Of a stretch of 34,487 nucleotides of DNA, positions 14,401 to 22,054 are shown piece after piece (the first letter of the stretch is position 1; each line of letters begins with the position of its first letter). The position numbers and the translations under genes are program-made. This stretch comes from Vibrio scophthalmi LMG 19158 (GTDB lineage Bacteria; Pseudomonadota; Gammaproteobacteria; Enterobacterales; Vibrionaceae), in the NCBI RefSeq assembly GCF_000222585.1, contig NZ_AFWE01000170.1, positions 1 through 34,487 on the forward strand, in the 5' to 3' direction. The notes below the pieces were generated by a model, which saw only the letters and a program-made list of their open reading frames with translations, was not told the DNA's origin and made no database searches.

Positions 14401-16293
14401 ATGGCGATGCCTACAAAGAAAATTGTCGGAGTGGTCTTAGCCATTCCATTACTCTTTATCATTGCCCTGACTCTTTCAGGGTTTATCTATTTTGCTATGA
14501 ATGACGGCAATCTCGCCCTTGTTCGCCCCTTTACCTTTGTTTGGCATTGGCTTGATTACCACGACAATGCCCGTTACCAACAATCCCTTAATATCTCGGC
14601 ATTGATAGGCTTTGGCTGTGTCTTTTTGATCCCCGTATTAGCCATCTTTCACGAGAAAAAACCGTCATTGCATGGTGATGCTCGCTGGGCGACCGCCATT
14701 GAAATGAGTAAGAATTACAAGCTCACAAAACAGAAAGATGACGGTAGGGGGATCTTAATCGGTCGCATGGGTAAACAATTTTTGTATTACACAGGTAATG
14801 CTTTTGTCTTCTTAGCAGCGGCCAGCCGAACAGGAAAGGGGATCGGGATTATCATCCCTAATCTTTTACGCTGGTTTCAGAGTTGTGTGATCACCGATTT
14901 TAAAAAGGAAAACTTCGCGCTTACCTCAAAATTTCGTCAAGTTGTGTTAAAGCAAGAGGTCTACCTCTTTAACCCGTTTGATGAATCTGGAGAGACGCAC
15001 CGCTACAATCCTCTTGGGTACGTTCGTGAAGGCCATTTGACTATCCCTGATCTTTTGACGATAGCGGAAATGCTCTTTCCAACAGATACAGGGGATGCGG
15101 TATCAAAATACTTCGCATCGAGCGCACAAAACCTCTTTGTGGGTTTGGCTCTCTACATTTATCAAACACCAAGCCTACCATTCACCATAGGCGAGATATA
15201 CCGTCAATCAAAAGGCAAAGGAAAGCCAATCAAAGAACACCTGATCGAGTTGCTATCCAGTCGCTCGGATCTAAACCCTGATTGTGTGGAAGCCTTACAG
15301 GACTTTCTCGCACTGGACGAGGAAAAAGGGCAATCAGGGGTAATGAACACCATGAAAGCGGCCTTAATTGACTGGAAAAACCCATTATTTGATGCCGCGA
15401 CCAGTGCCAACGACTTCAATTTTCACGATTTACGCAAAAAACGGATGACGATATACATCGGGATCACCCCCGATTACATTCCCGTATCGGGGCGTATCTT
15501 GAATCTCTTTTTTAGTCACCTTATTAACCTCAACACCAAAGAGTTACCAGAGCACAATCGAGCGCTGAAATACAAAGTCTTGCTATTGATGGACGAGTTC
15601 ACCGCAATGGGACGCAGCGCGATCATTGCCAAATCCAATAACTACTTTGCAGGTTATGGACTCCAACTGTTAACCATTATGCAAAATCCAGCGCAAGCCG
15701 AAGCACGAGAGCCAGAAGGATACGGAAAAGACACCTCAAAAACGCTCATTGCTAACCACGAGGCACAACTGGTTTATACCCCCGAAAAAGAGGATGCCGA
15801 CAACATATCTAAGTTTTTGGGGGATACGACCGTAAAGGTCAAAAGCATTCAGCGCACATCAGGGAAAGGCGGTCGAAGCATTACAGTAAGTGAAACCAAA
15901 CGCGCCTTAATGCTTCCCCAAGAACTGCGTGAAATGCCGTTTGAAAAAATGATCATAATGATGCGCGGCAAAAAGCCAATCTATTGCGACAAAATCCATT
16001 ACTACCAAGAATCGCCGTTTATTGACCGCTTAAAAGCCATGTCACCCATGTTAAGCACAATCAAAGGCATTCCAACCAAAGATCAGCTTGATGAAGCAAT
16101 GGCCGCTAGAGAGCTTCAAATTGAGATCCCGAAACTCACCGCGCCAATCTCACCAATGGATTTAGCGTCACCACTCGACAACATACCAGTAATAGACGCC
16201 CCCGAAAGTGTTACACCTGAGCCTGACACCCAAGCACTAGACGAATTAACCAATACTCAATATCAGGATGACGATCTCCCTGATTTCGACTAA
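14401..16293 (+). CDS. virD4: VirD4/TraG-type coupling protein
   Basis: A 630-residue T4SS coupling ATPase. Two N-terminal membrane helices lie at about 8-30 and 62-82. The nucleotide-binding domain has Walker A AASRTGKG (about 140-147) and Walker B LLLMDEF (D398/E399). The C-terminal tail after about residue 560 is acidic and proline-rich, a likely substrate-contact region. It delivers the relaxase-DNA complex to the VirB channel. The ATG at 14401 is used; a second ATG two codons on is possible. The small gap to the next gene (6 bases) indicates co-transcription. Confidence 0.94.
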   Translation: MAMPTKKIVGVVLAIPLLFIIALTLSGFIYFAMNDGNLALVRPFTFVWHWLDYHDNARYQQSLNISALIGFGCVFLIPVLAIFHEKKPSLHGDARWATAIEMSKNYKLTKQKDDGRGILIGRMGKQFLYYTGNAFVFLAAASRTGKGIGIIIPNLLRWFQSCVITDFKKENFALTSKFRQVVLKQEVYLFNPFDESGETHRYNPLGYVREGHLTIPDLLTIAEMLFPTDTGDAVSKYFASSAQNLFVGLALYIYQTPSLPFTIGEIYRQSKGKGKPIKEHLIELLSSRSDLNPDCVEALQDFLALDEEKGQSGVMNTMKAALIDWKNPLFDAATSANDFNFHDLRKKRMTIYIGITPDYIPVSGRILNLFFSHLINLNTKELPEHNRALKYKVLLLMDEFTAMGRSAIIAKSNNYFAGYGLQLLTIMQNPAQAEAREPEGYGKDTSKTLIANHEAQLVYTPEKEDADNISKFLGDTTVKVKSIQRTSGKGGRSITVSETKRALMLPQELREMPFEKMIIMMRGKKPIYCDKIHYYQESPFIDRLKAMSPMLSTIKGIPTKDQLDEAMAARELQIEIPKLTAPISPMDLASPLDNIPVIDAPESVTPEPDTQALDELTNTQYQDDDLPDFD

Positions 16294-16299
16294 GGAACC

Positions 16300-16893
16300 A
16301 TGATGCAATACGCCCTAATGAAATTTGATGATGACACCTTCGACCCGTTAATTGATGCCAATGAACTACACGCACTGCACCAAGGATTGTTAAGCATCAC
16401 CAACAACGAACCAACCAAAGAAAACGAAAAAGGGCTTGAGCGCGTGATTGTGTACGGCACGTACATGCCTCAACCCGATTTGAAATTCCAACGTGGAGAG
16501 ATCAGACGACAGCTACTTGATGGAGTAGGCAAATGGCTGGCTTACATCAATGATTTAGAGATCCAGTACCTTCAAATTGAAGAGATTGAACCCTTCTTTG
16601 ATGTCACGATTATGAGTTCATGCGGTCACTGTCCTAAGCCCCACGCAACGGCCAACATTGCGTTTGCAGCATTGGTCAAACTCCCGAAAGGGTTTGAGTT
16701 TCACGCCACCCACGCAAGAAGCGCATTTGAACGTTGGTCGCACATGGATATTTTAAGCAACGTCTTAAACCGTGACGGACTGTTCGCCCTCATCGCCCCT
16801 GAAAAGCGTTTTTCAAAAGCATTAACCGCCCAGAACTGGCGTAAACGCATCGATCAACCACGAGCAATCAAACTTGCTCAAAAATGGCGGTAA
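16300..16893 (+). CDS. Hypothetical protein downstream of virD4
   Basis: A 197-residue soluble protein without signal peptide or membrane helix. A Cys/His cluster (SCGHCPKPHATANIAF, about residues 108-123) could bind metal but is not a full zinc-finger pattern. The C-terminus is basic. It starts 6 bases after virD4 with AAGGAACC as ribosome binding site, so it belongs to the same transcription unit and probably serves transfer. No family is recognised. Confidence 0.6.
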   Translation: MMQYALMKFDDDTFDPLIDANELHALHQGLLSITNNEPTKENEKGLERVIVYGTYMPQPDLKFQRGEIRRQLLDGVGKWLAYINDLEIQYLQIEEIEPFFDVTIMSSCGHCPKPHATANIAFAALVKLPKGFEFHATHARSAFERWSHMDILSNVLNRDGLFALIAPEKRFSKALTAQNWRKRIDQPRAIKLAQKWR

Positions 16894-16913
16894 CACATTA
16901 AAAGTGAGGATAT

Positions 16914-17123
16914 CTATATCGGTAAATTTAATGCTGAACCTGCCGAATGATAGAAAAAAAACACTCCGAGAATTGCCCAGAATACAAACAAAATCGCTAA
17001 AAACCACTTTTCCAAATCTTCATATTCGTCGTGTTCGTTCTTTTCACCACATGAAACACAATAATCCTCAAATTTAGCCTGAGAAGAACCGCACATTTGA
17101 CACTTAGATTTCTTTCTAAACAT
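16914..17123 (-). CDS. Zinc-ribbon plus single membrane helix miniprotein (1)
   Basis: A 69-residue protein: two CxxC knuckles near the N-terminus (CQMCGSSQAKFEDYCVSCG), a short charged linker, one membrane helix (WFLAILFVFWAILGVFFFY, about residues 40-58) and a small tail. It lies on the minus strand between two plus-strand genes, convergent with the preceding gene and divergent from topB. It has the same architecture as the 55-residue protein at 19323-19490. The role is unknown; the layout suggests a membrane-tethered adaptor. Confidence 0.6.
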   Translation of the reverse strand: MFRKKSKCQMCGSSQAKFEDYCVSCGEKNEHDEYEDLEKWFLAILFVFWAILGVFFFYHSAGSALNLPI

Positions 17124-17156
17124 TACTTTAACTAAAACATTAATAGGATGATTATT

Positions 17157-19175
17157 ATGCGCTTATTCATTGCAGAAAAGCCATCATTAGGACGTGCCAT
17201 CGCGGAAACTATCGGCATTAAAAAATCACACAAAGGCTACATCGAGTGCGTTAACGGTGACATTGTCACTTGGTGTATTGGTCACTTACTCGAACAGGCC
17301 GAGCCTGAGCACTACGACGAAGCGTTAAAGTCGTGGTCATTCGATACCCTGCCAATTATCCCGAAAGAATGGGGCTACGTGGCAAAAGAAGAAACTCAAG
17401 ACCAGCTTGAAATCGTCTTAGAATGGATTGGAAAATCAGACGTTATCGTTAACGCTGGCGACCCTGATCGCGAAGGGGCGTATCTAGTCAATGAGATACT
17501 TGAGTTCGCTAAAATCCCCCAAAAAAAGTGGGATAATGCACTTCGTGTTCTCATCAACGATTTAAACCCTAAAGCGGTTGAAATCGCCCTAGAAGGTATC
17601 GAGCCAAACAGTCAGCACATGGCAATGTCAGATGCCGCAAAATGTCGCTCTCGCGCCGATTGGCTCATAGGTATGAATATCTCACGTGTTTGTACGCTGC
17701 TCGGCAAGCGACAAGGACACCCAAGCGTGTTTTCCTTTGGCCGCGTTCAAACACCTACTTGTCAATTAGTGGTTAAGCGAGATTTAGAAATTGCCAATTT
17801 CAAATCCGTACCGTTCTTTGATATCGATGCACACTTTGAGCATGACGGAATACCTTTCAAAGCGAAATGGCAAGTCACAGAGCAGTTCGGTGGTGAAGAT
17901 AAACGCTGTATCGATAAAGAACAGGCTCAAACCGTAGTCAATCTCGTCAGTAATGAACAAGCGATTGTGACCACTTGCGAAACCAAACGCGCCAAATCTC
18001 AACCACCGTTACCGTTTTCACTGAAAACACTGCAAGAAGCCATGTCTAGCCAATATGGTTATGGCGCCAAACAAACCCTTGATATTGTGCAGCGACTCTA
18101 TGAGAAGCACAAAATTGTCTCTTACCCACGTACCGACCAACAATATCTCACCACGCTAAAGCGTGATGAAATCGAATTGATTCTAGGTAACTTAGAAGGG
18201 GTGAATAATAAAGAGCTGGCGCAATGGGCGACCGACGCGGACACCTCTCTTGTTAGCCCATGTTGGAACGATAAAAAGCTAGAAGGTAAAGCGCACACCG
18301 CTATCATTCCAACGACTCGCGCCCCTGATTTGGATGCACTGGATGATGAAGAGTTAAATCTATTTCATGCCATTGCCAGCCGTTACCTTGCTCAATTTTT
18401 CCCTGTAGCCGAAGACGACAAAACTGTCATTGAATTAAGAGTAGGTGAGCACGACTTTAAAACCACGGGGACGGTTGAAATTGAGAAAGGCTGGCGTGTC
18501 GTTCTTGGTAAAAACAAAGAGAGCGACAAAGACGACCAATCCCTACCTGTCCTTGGTGAAGGCCAAGAGATTGCCGTTTCTAAAGCAGAGCTTTTAGAGA
18601 AGAAGACCACTCCACCAAAGCCTTACACCGAAGGAACACTACTCAACGCAATGTGCAACATTGCTAAAGAAGTGACCGACCCAGCGCTTAAAGCCAAGCT
18701 CAAAGAGACAGCCGGACTTGGAACGGAAGCCACTCGCGCTGGCATGATTGAAACGCTTAAAGAGCGTGGCTACCTCGAAACCAAAGGAAAAAACATCGTC
18801 AGTACGCCTCTTGGCCAAATGCTCATTTTAGGATTACCTAACAAATTGCGTGACCCTGCCATGACTGCCATTTGGGAGCAACAGCTTGATGTTGTAGAAA
18901 GCGGTGAATGTAGCCTTGAAAAATTCATGGCGGTGATTGAAAAGACTGTTACAGGTTACGTTGATGATTTTAAATCTGAAAAACTCGTCTTTAAGCTACC
19001 TCAATCAACACTGCCAAAATGTCCGAAAAAGGATTGTGCTGGATTTGCGCTTGAATATGAAGGTAAGAAAGGCAAAGCCTTTAAATGTAGCGTGTGTGAA
19101 ACACGCTACCAATACGACAAAGGCAAGGTAGGTAAAGAAATCAAGAAGATAAAGAAACTTGGTGAAGCCAAGTAG
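17157..19175 (+). CDS. topB: DNA topoisomerase III (TopB/TraE type)
   Basis: A 672-residue type IA topoisomerase. The N-terminal Toprim domain begins RLFIAEKPSLGRAIAET and holds the metal-binding DxDxE triad in GDPDREG (D102, D104, E106). The active-site tyrosine is in SYPRTD (Y323), with the following arginine. The C-terminal part has a zinc ribbon (CPKKDC then CSVC, about residues 622-650). Plasmid TopoIII enzymes decatenate replication or transfer products. The ATG at 17157 is chosen for its distance to AGGATG; an ATG at 17148 would add three residues. It is followed by a clear terminator. Confidence 0.95.
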   Translation: MRLFIAEKPSLGRAIAETIGIKKSHKGYIECVNGDIVTWCIGHLLEQAEPEHYDEALKSWSFDTLPIIPKEWGYVAKEETQDQLEIVLEWIGKSDVIVNAGDPDREGAYLVNEILEFAKIPQKKWDNALRVLINDLNPKAVEIALEGIEPNSQHMAMSDAAKCRSRADWLIGMNISRVCTLLGKRQGHPSVFSFGRVQTPTCQLVVKRDLEIANFKSVPFFDIDAHFEHDGIPFKAKWQVTEQFGGEDKRCIDKEQAQTVVNLVSNEQAIVTTCETKRAKSQPPLPFSLKTLQEAMSSQYGYGAKQTLDIVQRLYEKHKIVSYPRTDQQYLTTLKRDEIELILGNLEGVNNKELAQWATDADTSLVSPCWNDKKLEGKAHTAIIPTTRAPDLDALDDEELNLFHAIASRYLAQFFPVAEDDKTVIELRVGEHDFKTTGTVEIEKGWRVVLGKNKESDKDDQSLPVLGEGQEIAVSKAELLEKKTTPPKPYTEGTLLNAMCNIAKEVTDPALKAKLKETAGLGTEATRAGMIETLKERGYLETKGKNIVSTPLGQMLILGLPNKLRDPAMTAIWEQQLDVVESGECSLEKFMAVIEKTVTGYVDDFKSEKLVFKLPQSTLPKCPKKDCAGFALEYEGKKGKAFKCSVCETRYQYDKGKVGKEIKKIKKLGEAK

Positions 19176-19186
19176 CACAGTAACGA

Positions 19187-19209
19187 AAAGCCCTGATATT
19201 CAGGGCTTT
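19187..19209. terminator. Bidirectional terminator after topB
   Basis: AAAGCCCTGA (19187-19196), loop TAT, TCAGGGCTTT (19200-19209). It serves topB from the left and the two minus-strand miniprotein genes from the right; the minus-strand side also ends in a T-run. Confidence 0.85.
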
Positions 19210-19210
19210 C

Positions 19211-19312
19211 TTATATCGCTAATTTGTACCCAACAATTACCACTAAAGCCACAACAGCAAGAGCAACGAGTAATCGCCCAACAAAAACTTCACCCTTTGT
19301 GTTCTTACTCAT
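19211..19312 (-). CDS. 33-residue single-helix membrane peptide
   Basis: Begins MSKNTKGEVFVGRLLVALAV and continues as one uninterrupted hydrophobic helix to the end. It starts 10 bases after the stop of the zinc-ribbon membrane protein gene, with AGGTTGCTAA upstream as ribosome binding site, so the two form a small operon. The stop touches the shared terminator. Such peptides often act as membrane regulators or small toxins; no assignment can be made. Confidence 0.5.
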   Translation of the reverse strand: MSKNTKGEVFVGRLLVALAVVALVVIVGYKLAI

Positions 19313-19322
19313 TTAGCAACCT

Positions 19323-19490
19323 CTATTGCGCTTCTGTTAATAGAAATAAGCCCAACACAAAAACAAAGCCAAGCACCAACATCACGCCTAGCTTGAACTT
19401 CTCTTTGTAATTTGTAGCTCCACAGTGAGAGCAAACATCTGCATTAGACAACATCAACTCTTTACACTCTCGGCATTCTTTCAATGTCAT
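19323..19490 (-). CDS. Zinc-ribbon plus single membrane helix miniprotein (2)
   Basis: A 55-residue protein: CxxC at residues 6-9 (CREC) and CxxC at 20-23 (CSHC) form a zinc ribbon, followed by a basic linker (NYKEKFK) and one membrane helix (LGVMLVLGFVFVLGLFLL). The architecture equals that of 16914-17123, and both flank topB. It is first in a two-gene minus-strand unit with the 33-residue membrane peptide. Function unknown. Confidence 0.6.
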   Translation of the reverse strand: MTLKECRECKELMLSNADVCSHCGATNYKEKFKLGVMLVLGFVFVLGLFLLTEAQ

Positions 19491-19558
19491 TCAATAAAAC
19501 TCGGAACAGGTTAAAAAACCACCGATATTAATACACTTGCCTTTATTAAGGAAATATT

Positions 19559-20146
19559 ATGTATAAACATCTAGTTACTGGCGTTTCTGCCCTATTAATT
19601 ACCGCTTGTTCATCAGCACCAACGCCGCCAGAAATTAATGGCAACAATGTGCTGATCAACCCTGAACCCATTCATACACCATCAGACACATCGCAAGAAG
19701 TGGCCATGCTGACACTCGTCAATGCTCAACTAAGTATCACAAACAGTAAGCTAGACGCATTGAGCATCCCACCGCCACCACCTGCACCAATTCAAGAGCA
19801 ATCAGAGCGCTTTGTTATTCATTACCCATTTAATGGCACTCACACGCCACTAGAAAAAGTCATTCCGGTACTGCTTGCGGCTGAAAAAGCATGTCGAGTT
19901 GAGATCCACGGTCGTACCGATGGAACAGAGCCGACTTTGATTGAAAAGCGCGTAGCAAAAGAACGTGCGGCCAGCGTTCGCGATCAATTGGTTAAATACG
20001 GAACTGAAGCCGATATGATTTACATTAGTTACCTACCCTCAACGGACTATGTTGGCCGTAACTGGACAGCAGAAGGCCGCGCACAAAACCGCCGCGTGGA
20101 AATCGATGTTTTTGATGTATGCCTACCAGACGTGGAGCAAAAATAA
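19559..20146 (+). CDS. OmpA-family lipoprotein
   Basis: A 195-residue lipoprotein. The signal peptide ends in lipobox LITAC (Cys17) and is followed by a low-complexity proline-rich linker (PPPPPAP near residue 75). The C-terminal OmpA-like peptidoglycan-binding domain (about 85-190) contains the diagnostic IHGRTDGTEP and EGRAQNRRVEI motifs. Such proteins fix envelope machines to the cell wall. The stop codon overlaps the ATG of the beta-barrel gene (TAATG), so they are co-expressed. A transfer accessory role is inferred from context. Confidence 0.82.
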   Translation: MYKHLVTGVSALLITACSSAPTPPEINGNNVLINPEPIHTPSDTSQEVAMLTLVNAQLSITNSKLDALSIPPPPPAPIQEQSERFVIHYPFNGTHTPLEKVIPVLLAAEKACRVEIHGRTDGTEPTLIEKRVAKERAASVRDQLVKYGTEADMIYISYLPSTDYVGRNWTAEGRAQNRRVEIDVFDVCLPDVEQK

Positions 20147-20952
20147 TGAAAAAACTATCTTTAATCGCAAGCTGTCTTCTTATTTCATTGCCAACATTTG
20201 CAGACGTTAACCCAACGCTAACCCTTAAAGGGGGTTATCAGTTTGCCAGTGATATGACTTTTGATAATGGATCACCTGACGGTGGTTTCGTGGGGCTATC
20301 AGGGGAGTTAATGCTAAGCGATTCATTCAGCATCGATTTAGGCTATCAATATCATGGCGCCCTCGATACCAAAGATTACTCAATAGAGAGCCAATTCATT
20401 GAGAGCAAACTCGGTTATCAATATCTGTTAAACGAACAGATCTACGGCTACGGCAAGCTCGGTGTTGCTTACTGGCAATCAGACAAAGAACACCTAAAAC
20501 AGACCGATTCACAATACGGGGTATCCCCGATTGCTGAGATTGGTATGGGGTATTATTTCACCCCACACTTTCGCGCAGCATTGGGCTATCAATTTATAGG
20601 CAACATTGGTGATAGTGGATCATATGACAGTCATTCTGTTGTGACCTCCATTAGCTATCTCTTCAAGCCATTCAAAGCCAAGAGCCAGACCCAATCAATG
20701 CCCGTCAATGTACGGGCATTTTCTTTTGAAGTAGAAGACGACAAAACCGACCTATCTCAAAAGCAGTTAAACGAATTGGTCTACCTTGCTAAGCACAGCA
20801 TGTACAAACAAATCGAAATCATTAGCGCAAATGGTGTCGCCGTGTACGAAGTTATGCAAGCACTCGGTACAAGCGGCATATCACCAGCCGTACTCAAACC
20901 CGTTCTTAATAGCGACGATACAAACGCCGTCACCATTAAGTTTATTTTTTAA
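20146..20952 (+). CDS. Outer-membrane beta-barrel protein (OmpA-like) with degenerate C-terminal domain
   Basis: A 268-residue protein. A signal peptide (to about TFA, residue 19) is followed by alternating strands (LTLKGGYQF, SIDLGYQYHG, IESKLGYQYLL, YGYGKLGVAYW, FRAALGYQFIG, VVTSISYLF), an eight-stranded OmpA-type barrel ending near residue 180. The rest (AFSFEVEDDKTDLSQKQLNE onward) resembles a worn OmpA periplasmic domain without the usual arginine/aspartate motif. It could form an outer-membrane partner of the upstream OmpA-like lipoprotein. It is co-translated with that gene. Confidence 0.78.
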   Translation: MKKLSLIASCLLISLPTFADVNPTLTLKGGYQFASDMTFDNGSPDGGFVGLSGELMLSDSFSIDLGYQYHGALDTKDYSIESQFIESKLGYQYLLNEQIYGYGKLGVAYWQSDKEHLKQTDSQYGVSPIAEIGMGYYFTPHFRAALGYQFIGNIGDSGSYDSHSVVTSISYLFKPFKAKSQTQSMPVNVRAFSFEVEDDKTDLSQKQLNELVYLAKHSMYKQIEIISANGVAVYEVMQALGTSGISPAVLKPVLNSDDTNAVTIKFIF

Positions 20953-20964
20953 GAGATCTCACTT

Positions 20965-21387
20965 ATGAAAAAACACCTACTCACCTTAGCAGTATGTATG
21001 AGCTTTTCTTTTCCAAGCCTTGCCAGTGACGCAGATTGTGGGATCTGGCTTTGTTTGCCTCAAGGCTTCCCTAGCGGTTGCGGTGATGCGAAAAGTGCCT
21101 TTAAAGATCGCCTTAAAAAATTCAAACCACCACTACCAGACTTTGCAAGCTGCCTCTTAAAAGATGCACCAATCCAAGGTTCAACGATGACCTCACGAGA
21201 GCAGCCAGCCGCGAGAATGAATAACGGTTCATTTATTGATGGGCGAGAGTGTGTGCGTTACGTAAATTCAGGCGGTCAAGACCACGAGTTGATATGGGAA
21301 CCTATAGGATGTATCGACACATGGTACTTTGCTGAAACCTTTATGGACGGCCAAAGGTACGGCGAGAAATTCTATTACCAACGTTAA
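20965..21387 (+). CDS. TraL/KikA-like conjugal transfer protein
   Basis: A 140-residue secreted protein with a signal peptide ending near SLA-SDA (residue 21). The mature protein starts with a cysteine-rich block (DCGIWLCLPQGFPSGCGDA) that recurs in small periplasmic TraL/KikA-type proteins of conjugative plasmids, followed by basic and aromatic segments and two more cysteines. Disulfides are likely. It lies 12 bases after the barrel gene in the same direction. The family call rests on recognising the CGIWLC...GCGDA block; the molecular role is not established. Confidence 0.65.
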   Translation: MKKHLLTLAVCMSFSFPSLASDADCGIWLCLPQGFPSGCGDAKSAFKDRLKKFKPPLPDFASCLLKDAPIQGSTMTSREQPAARMNNGSFIDGRECVRYVNSGGQDHELIWEPIGCIDTWYFAETFMDGQRYGEKFYYQR

Positions 21388-21400
21388 GGAAAGCGCTTCT

Positions 21401-21661
21401 ATGAGCAAACCAAACCAGCTAACACAAGGTGATCGAGTTCGACTAATAGACCATGAGTATCCTGGTCTATTCAAAGTCATTAATCCGCTAAACCTTATCT
21501 TTGATGATGACACCCAAGTGGTTCAATTGGTGACAACCATTGAGCCACTGGATGTGGTTCCCTTCAAGGCACACTTTTGTCGAGATGGATTACCCGACAA
21601 TATCAGCGGCTTTGAAATTGCCATTAAATCAGAGTTACTTGAGTTAGTAACGCAGACGTAA
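21401..21661 (+). CDS. Hypothetical small soluble protein
   Basis: An 86-residue protein with no signal or membrane segment. The N-terminal part (QLTQGDRVRLIDHEYPGLFK) looks like a small beta-barrel (SH3/KOW-like) turn. AAGGAAAGCG upstream of the ATG is a good ribosome binding site. It is last in the lipoprotein/barrel/TraL-like unit and followed by a terminator. No family is recognised. Confidence 0.55.
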   Translation: MSKPNQLTQGDRVRLIDHEYPGLFKVINPLNLIFDDDTQVVQLVTTIEPLDVVPFKAHFCRDGLPDNISGFEIAIKSELLELVTQT

Positions 21662-21672
21662 TCACTAAAGGT

Positions 21673-21695
21673 AAAGCCGCAGCAATGCGGCTTTT
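21673..21695 (+). terminator. Terminator before mobC
   Basis: AAAGCCGCA (21673-21681), loop GCAA, TGCGGCTTT (21686-21694), then T. It ends the preceding operon three bases before the mobC start region. Confidence 0.85.
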
Positions 21696-21697
21696 TC

Positions 21698-22054
21698 ATG
21701 CCAATGAACAAAGAACACAAAAACCATTGGATTCATTTTCGAGTCACAGAAACAGAGAAACAAACCTTTCTAAAAAAAGTGAAAGAAGCGAACACCACAG
21801 AATCCGACTTGCTCCGTGAACGTATTCTCAACGATGAATATTTCATTGTGGCCAGAGAGCCCAAAGCCAGTGTCGATAAAAAGCGACTATTGATGCTCTT
21901 TAATAAAGCGTCTAACAACCTAAACCAAATCGCCCACCAAGCAAACAGCCACAACCTAAAAGGAACACTGACAAATAAAATATTTGTACAGTTACTCTCG
22001 ACCTTGATAGGTGTTCGCAACATGCTGAGAAAAGAGCTTAACAATGTTGATTAG
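21698..22054 (+). CDS. mobC: MobC-type relaxosome accessory protein
   Basis: A 118-residue DNA-binding protein of the MobC family. The N-terminal ribbon-helix-helix (IHFRVTETEKQTFLKKVKEA) is followed by the conserved MobC region (KASNNLNQIAHQANS). It helps the relaxase melt and nick oriT. It overlaps the relaxase gene by 11 bases, the usual mobC-mobA order. Two ATGs (21698 and 21704) are possible; neither has a good ribosome binding site because the terminator lies just before, so translation may be weak or leader-dependent. Confidence 0.85.
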   Translation: MPMNKEHKNHWIHFRVTETEKQTFLKKVKEANTTESDLLRERILNDEYFIVAREPKASVDKKRLLMLFNKASNNLNQIAHQANSHNLKGTLTNKIFVQLLSTLIGVRNMLRKELNNVD

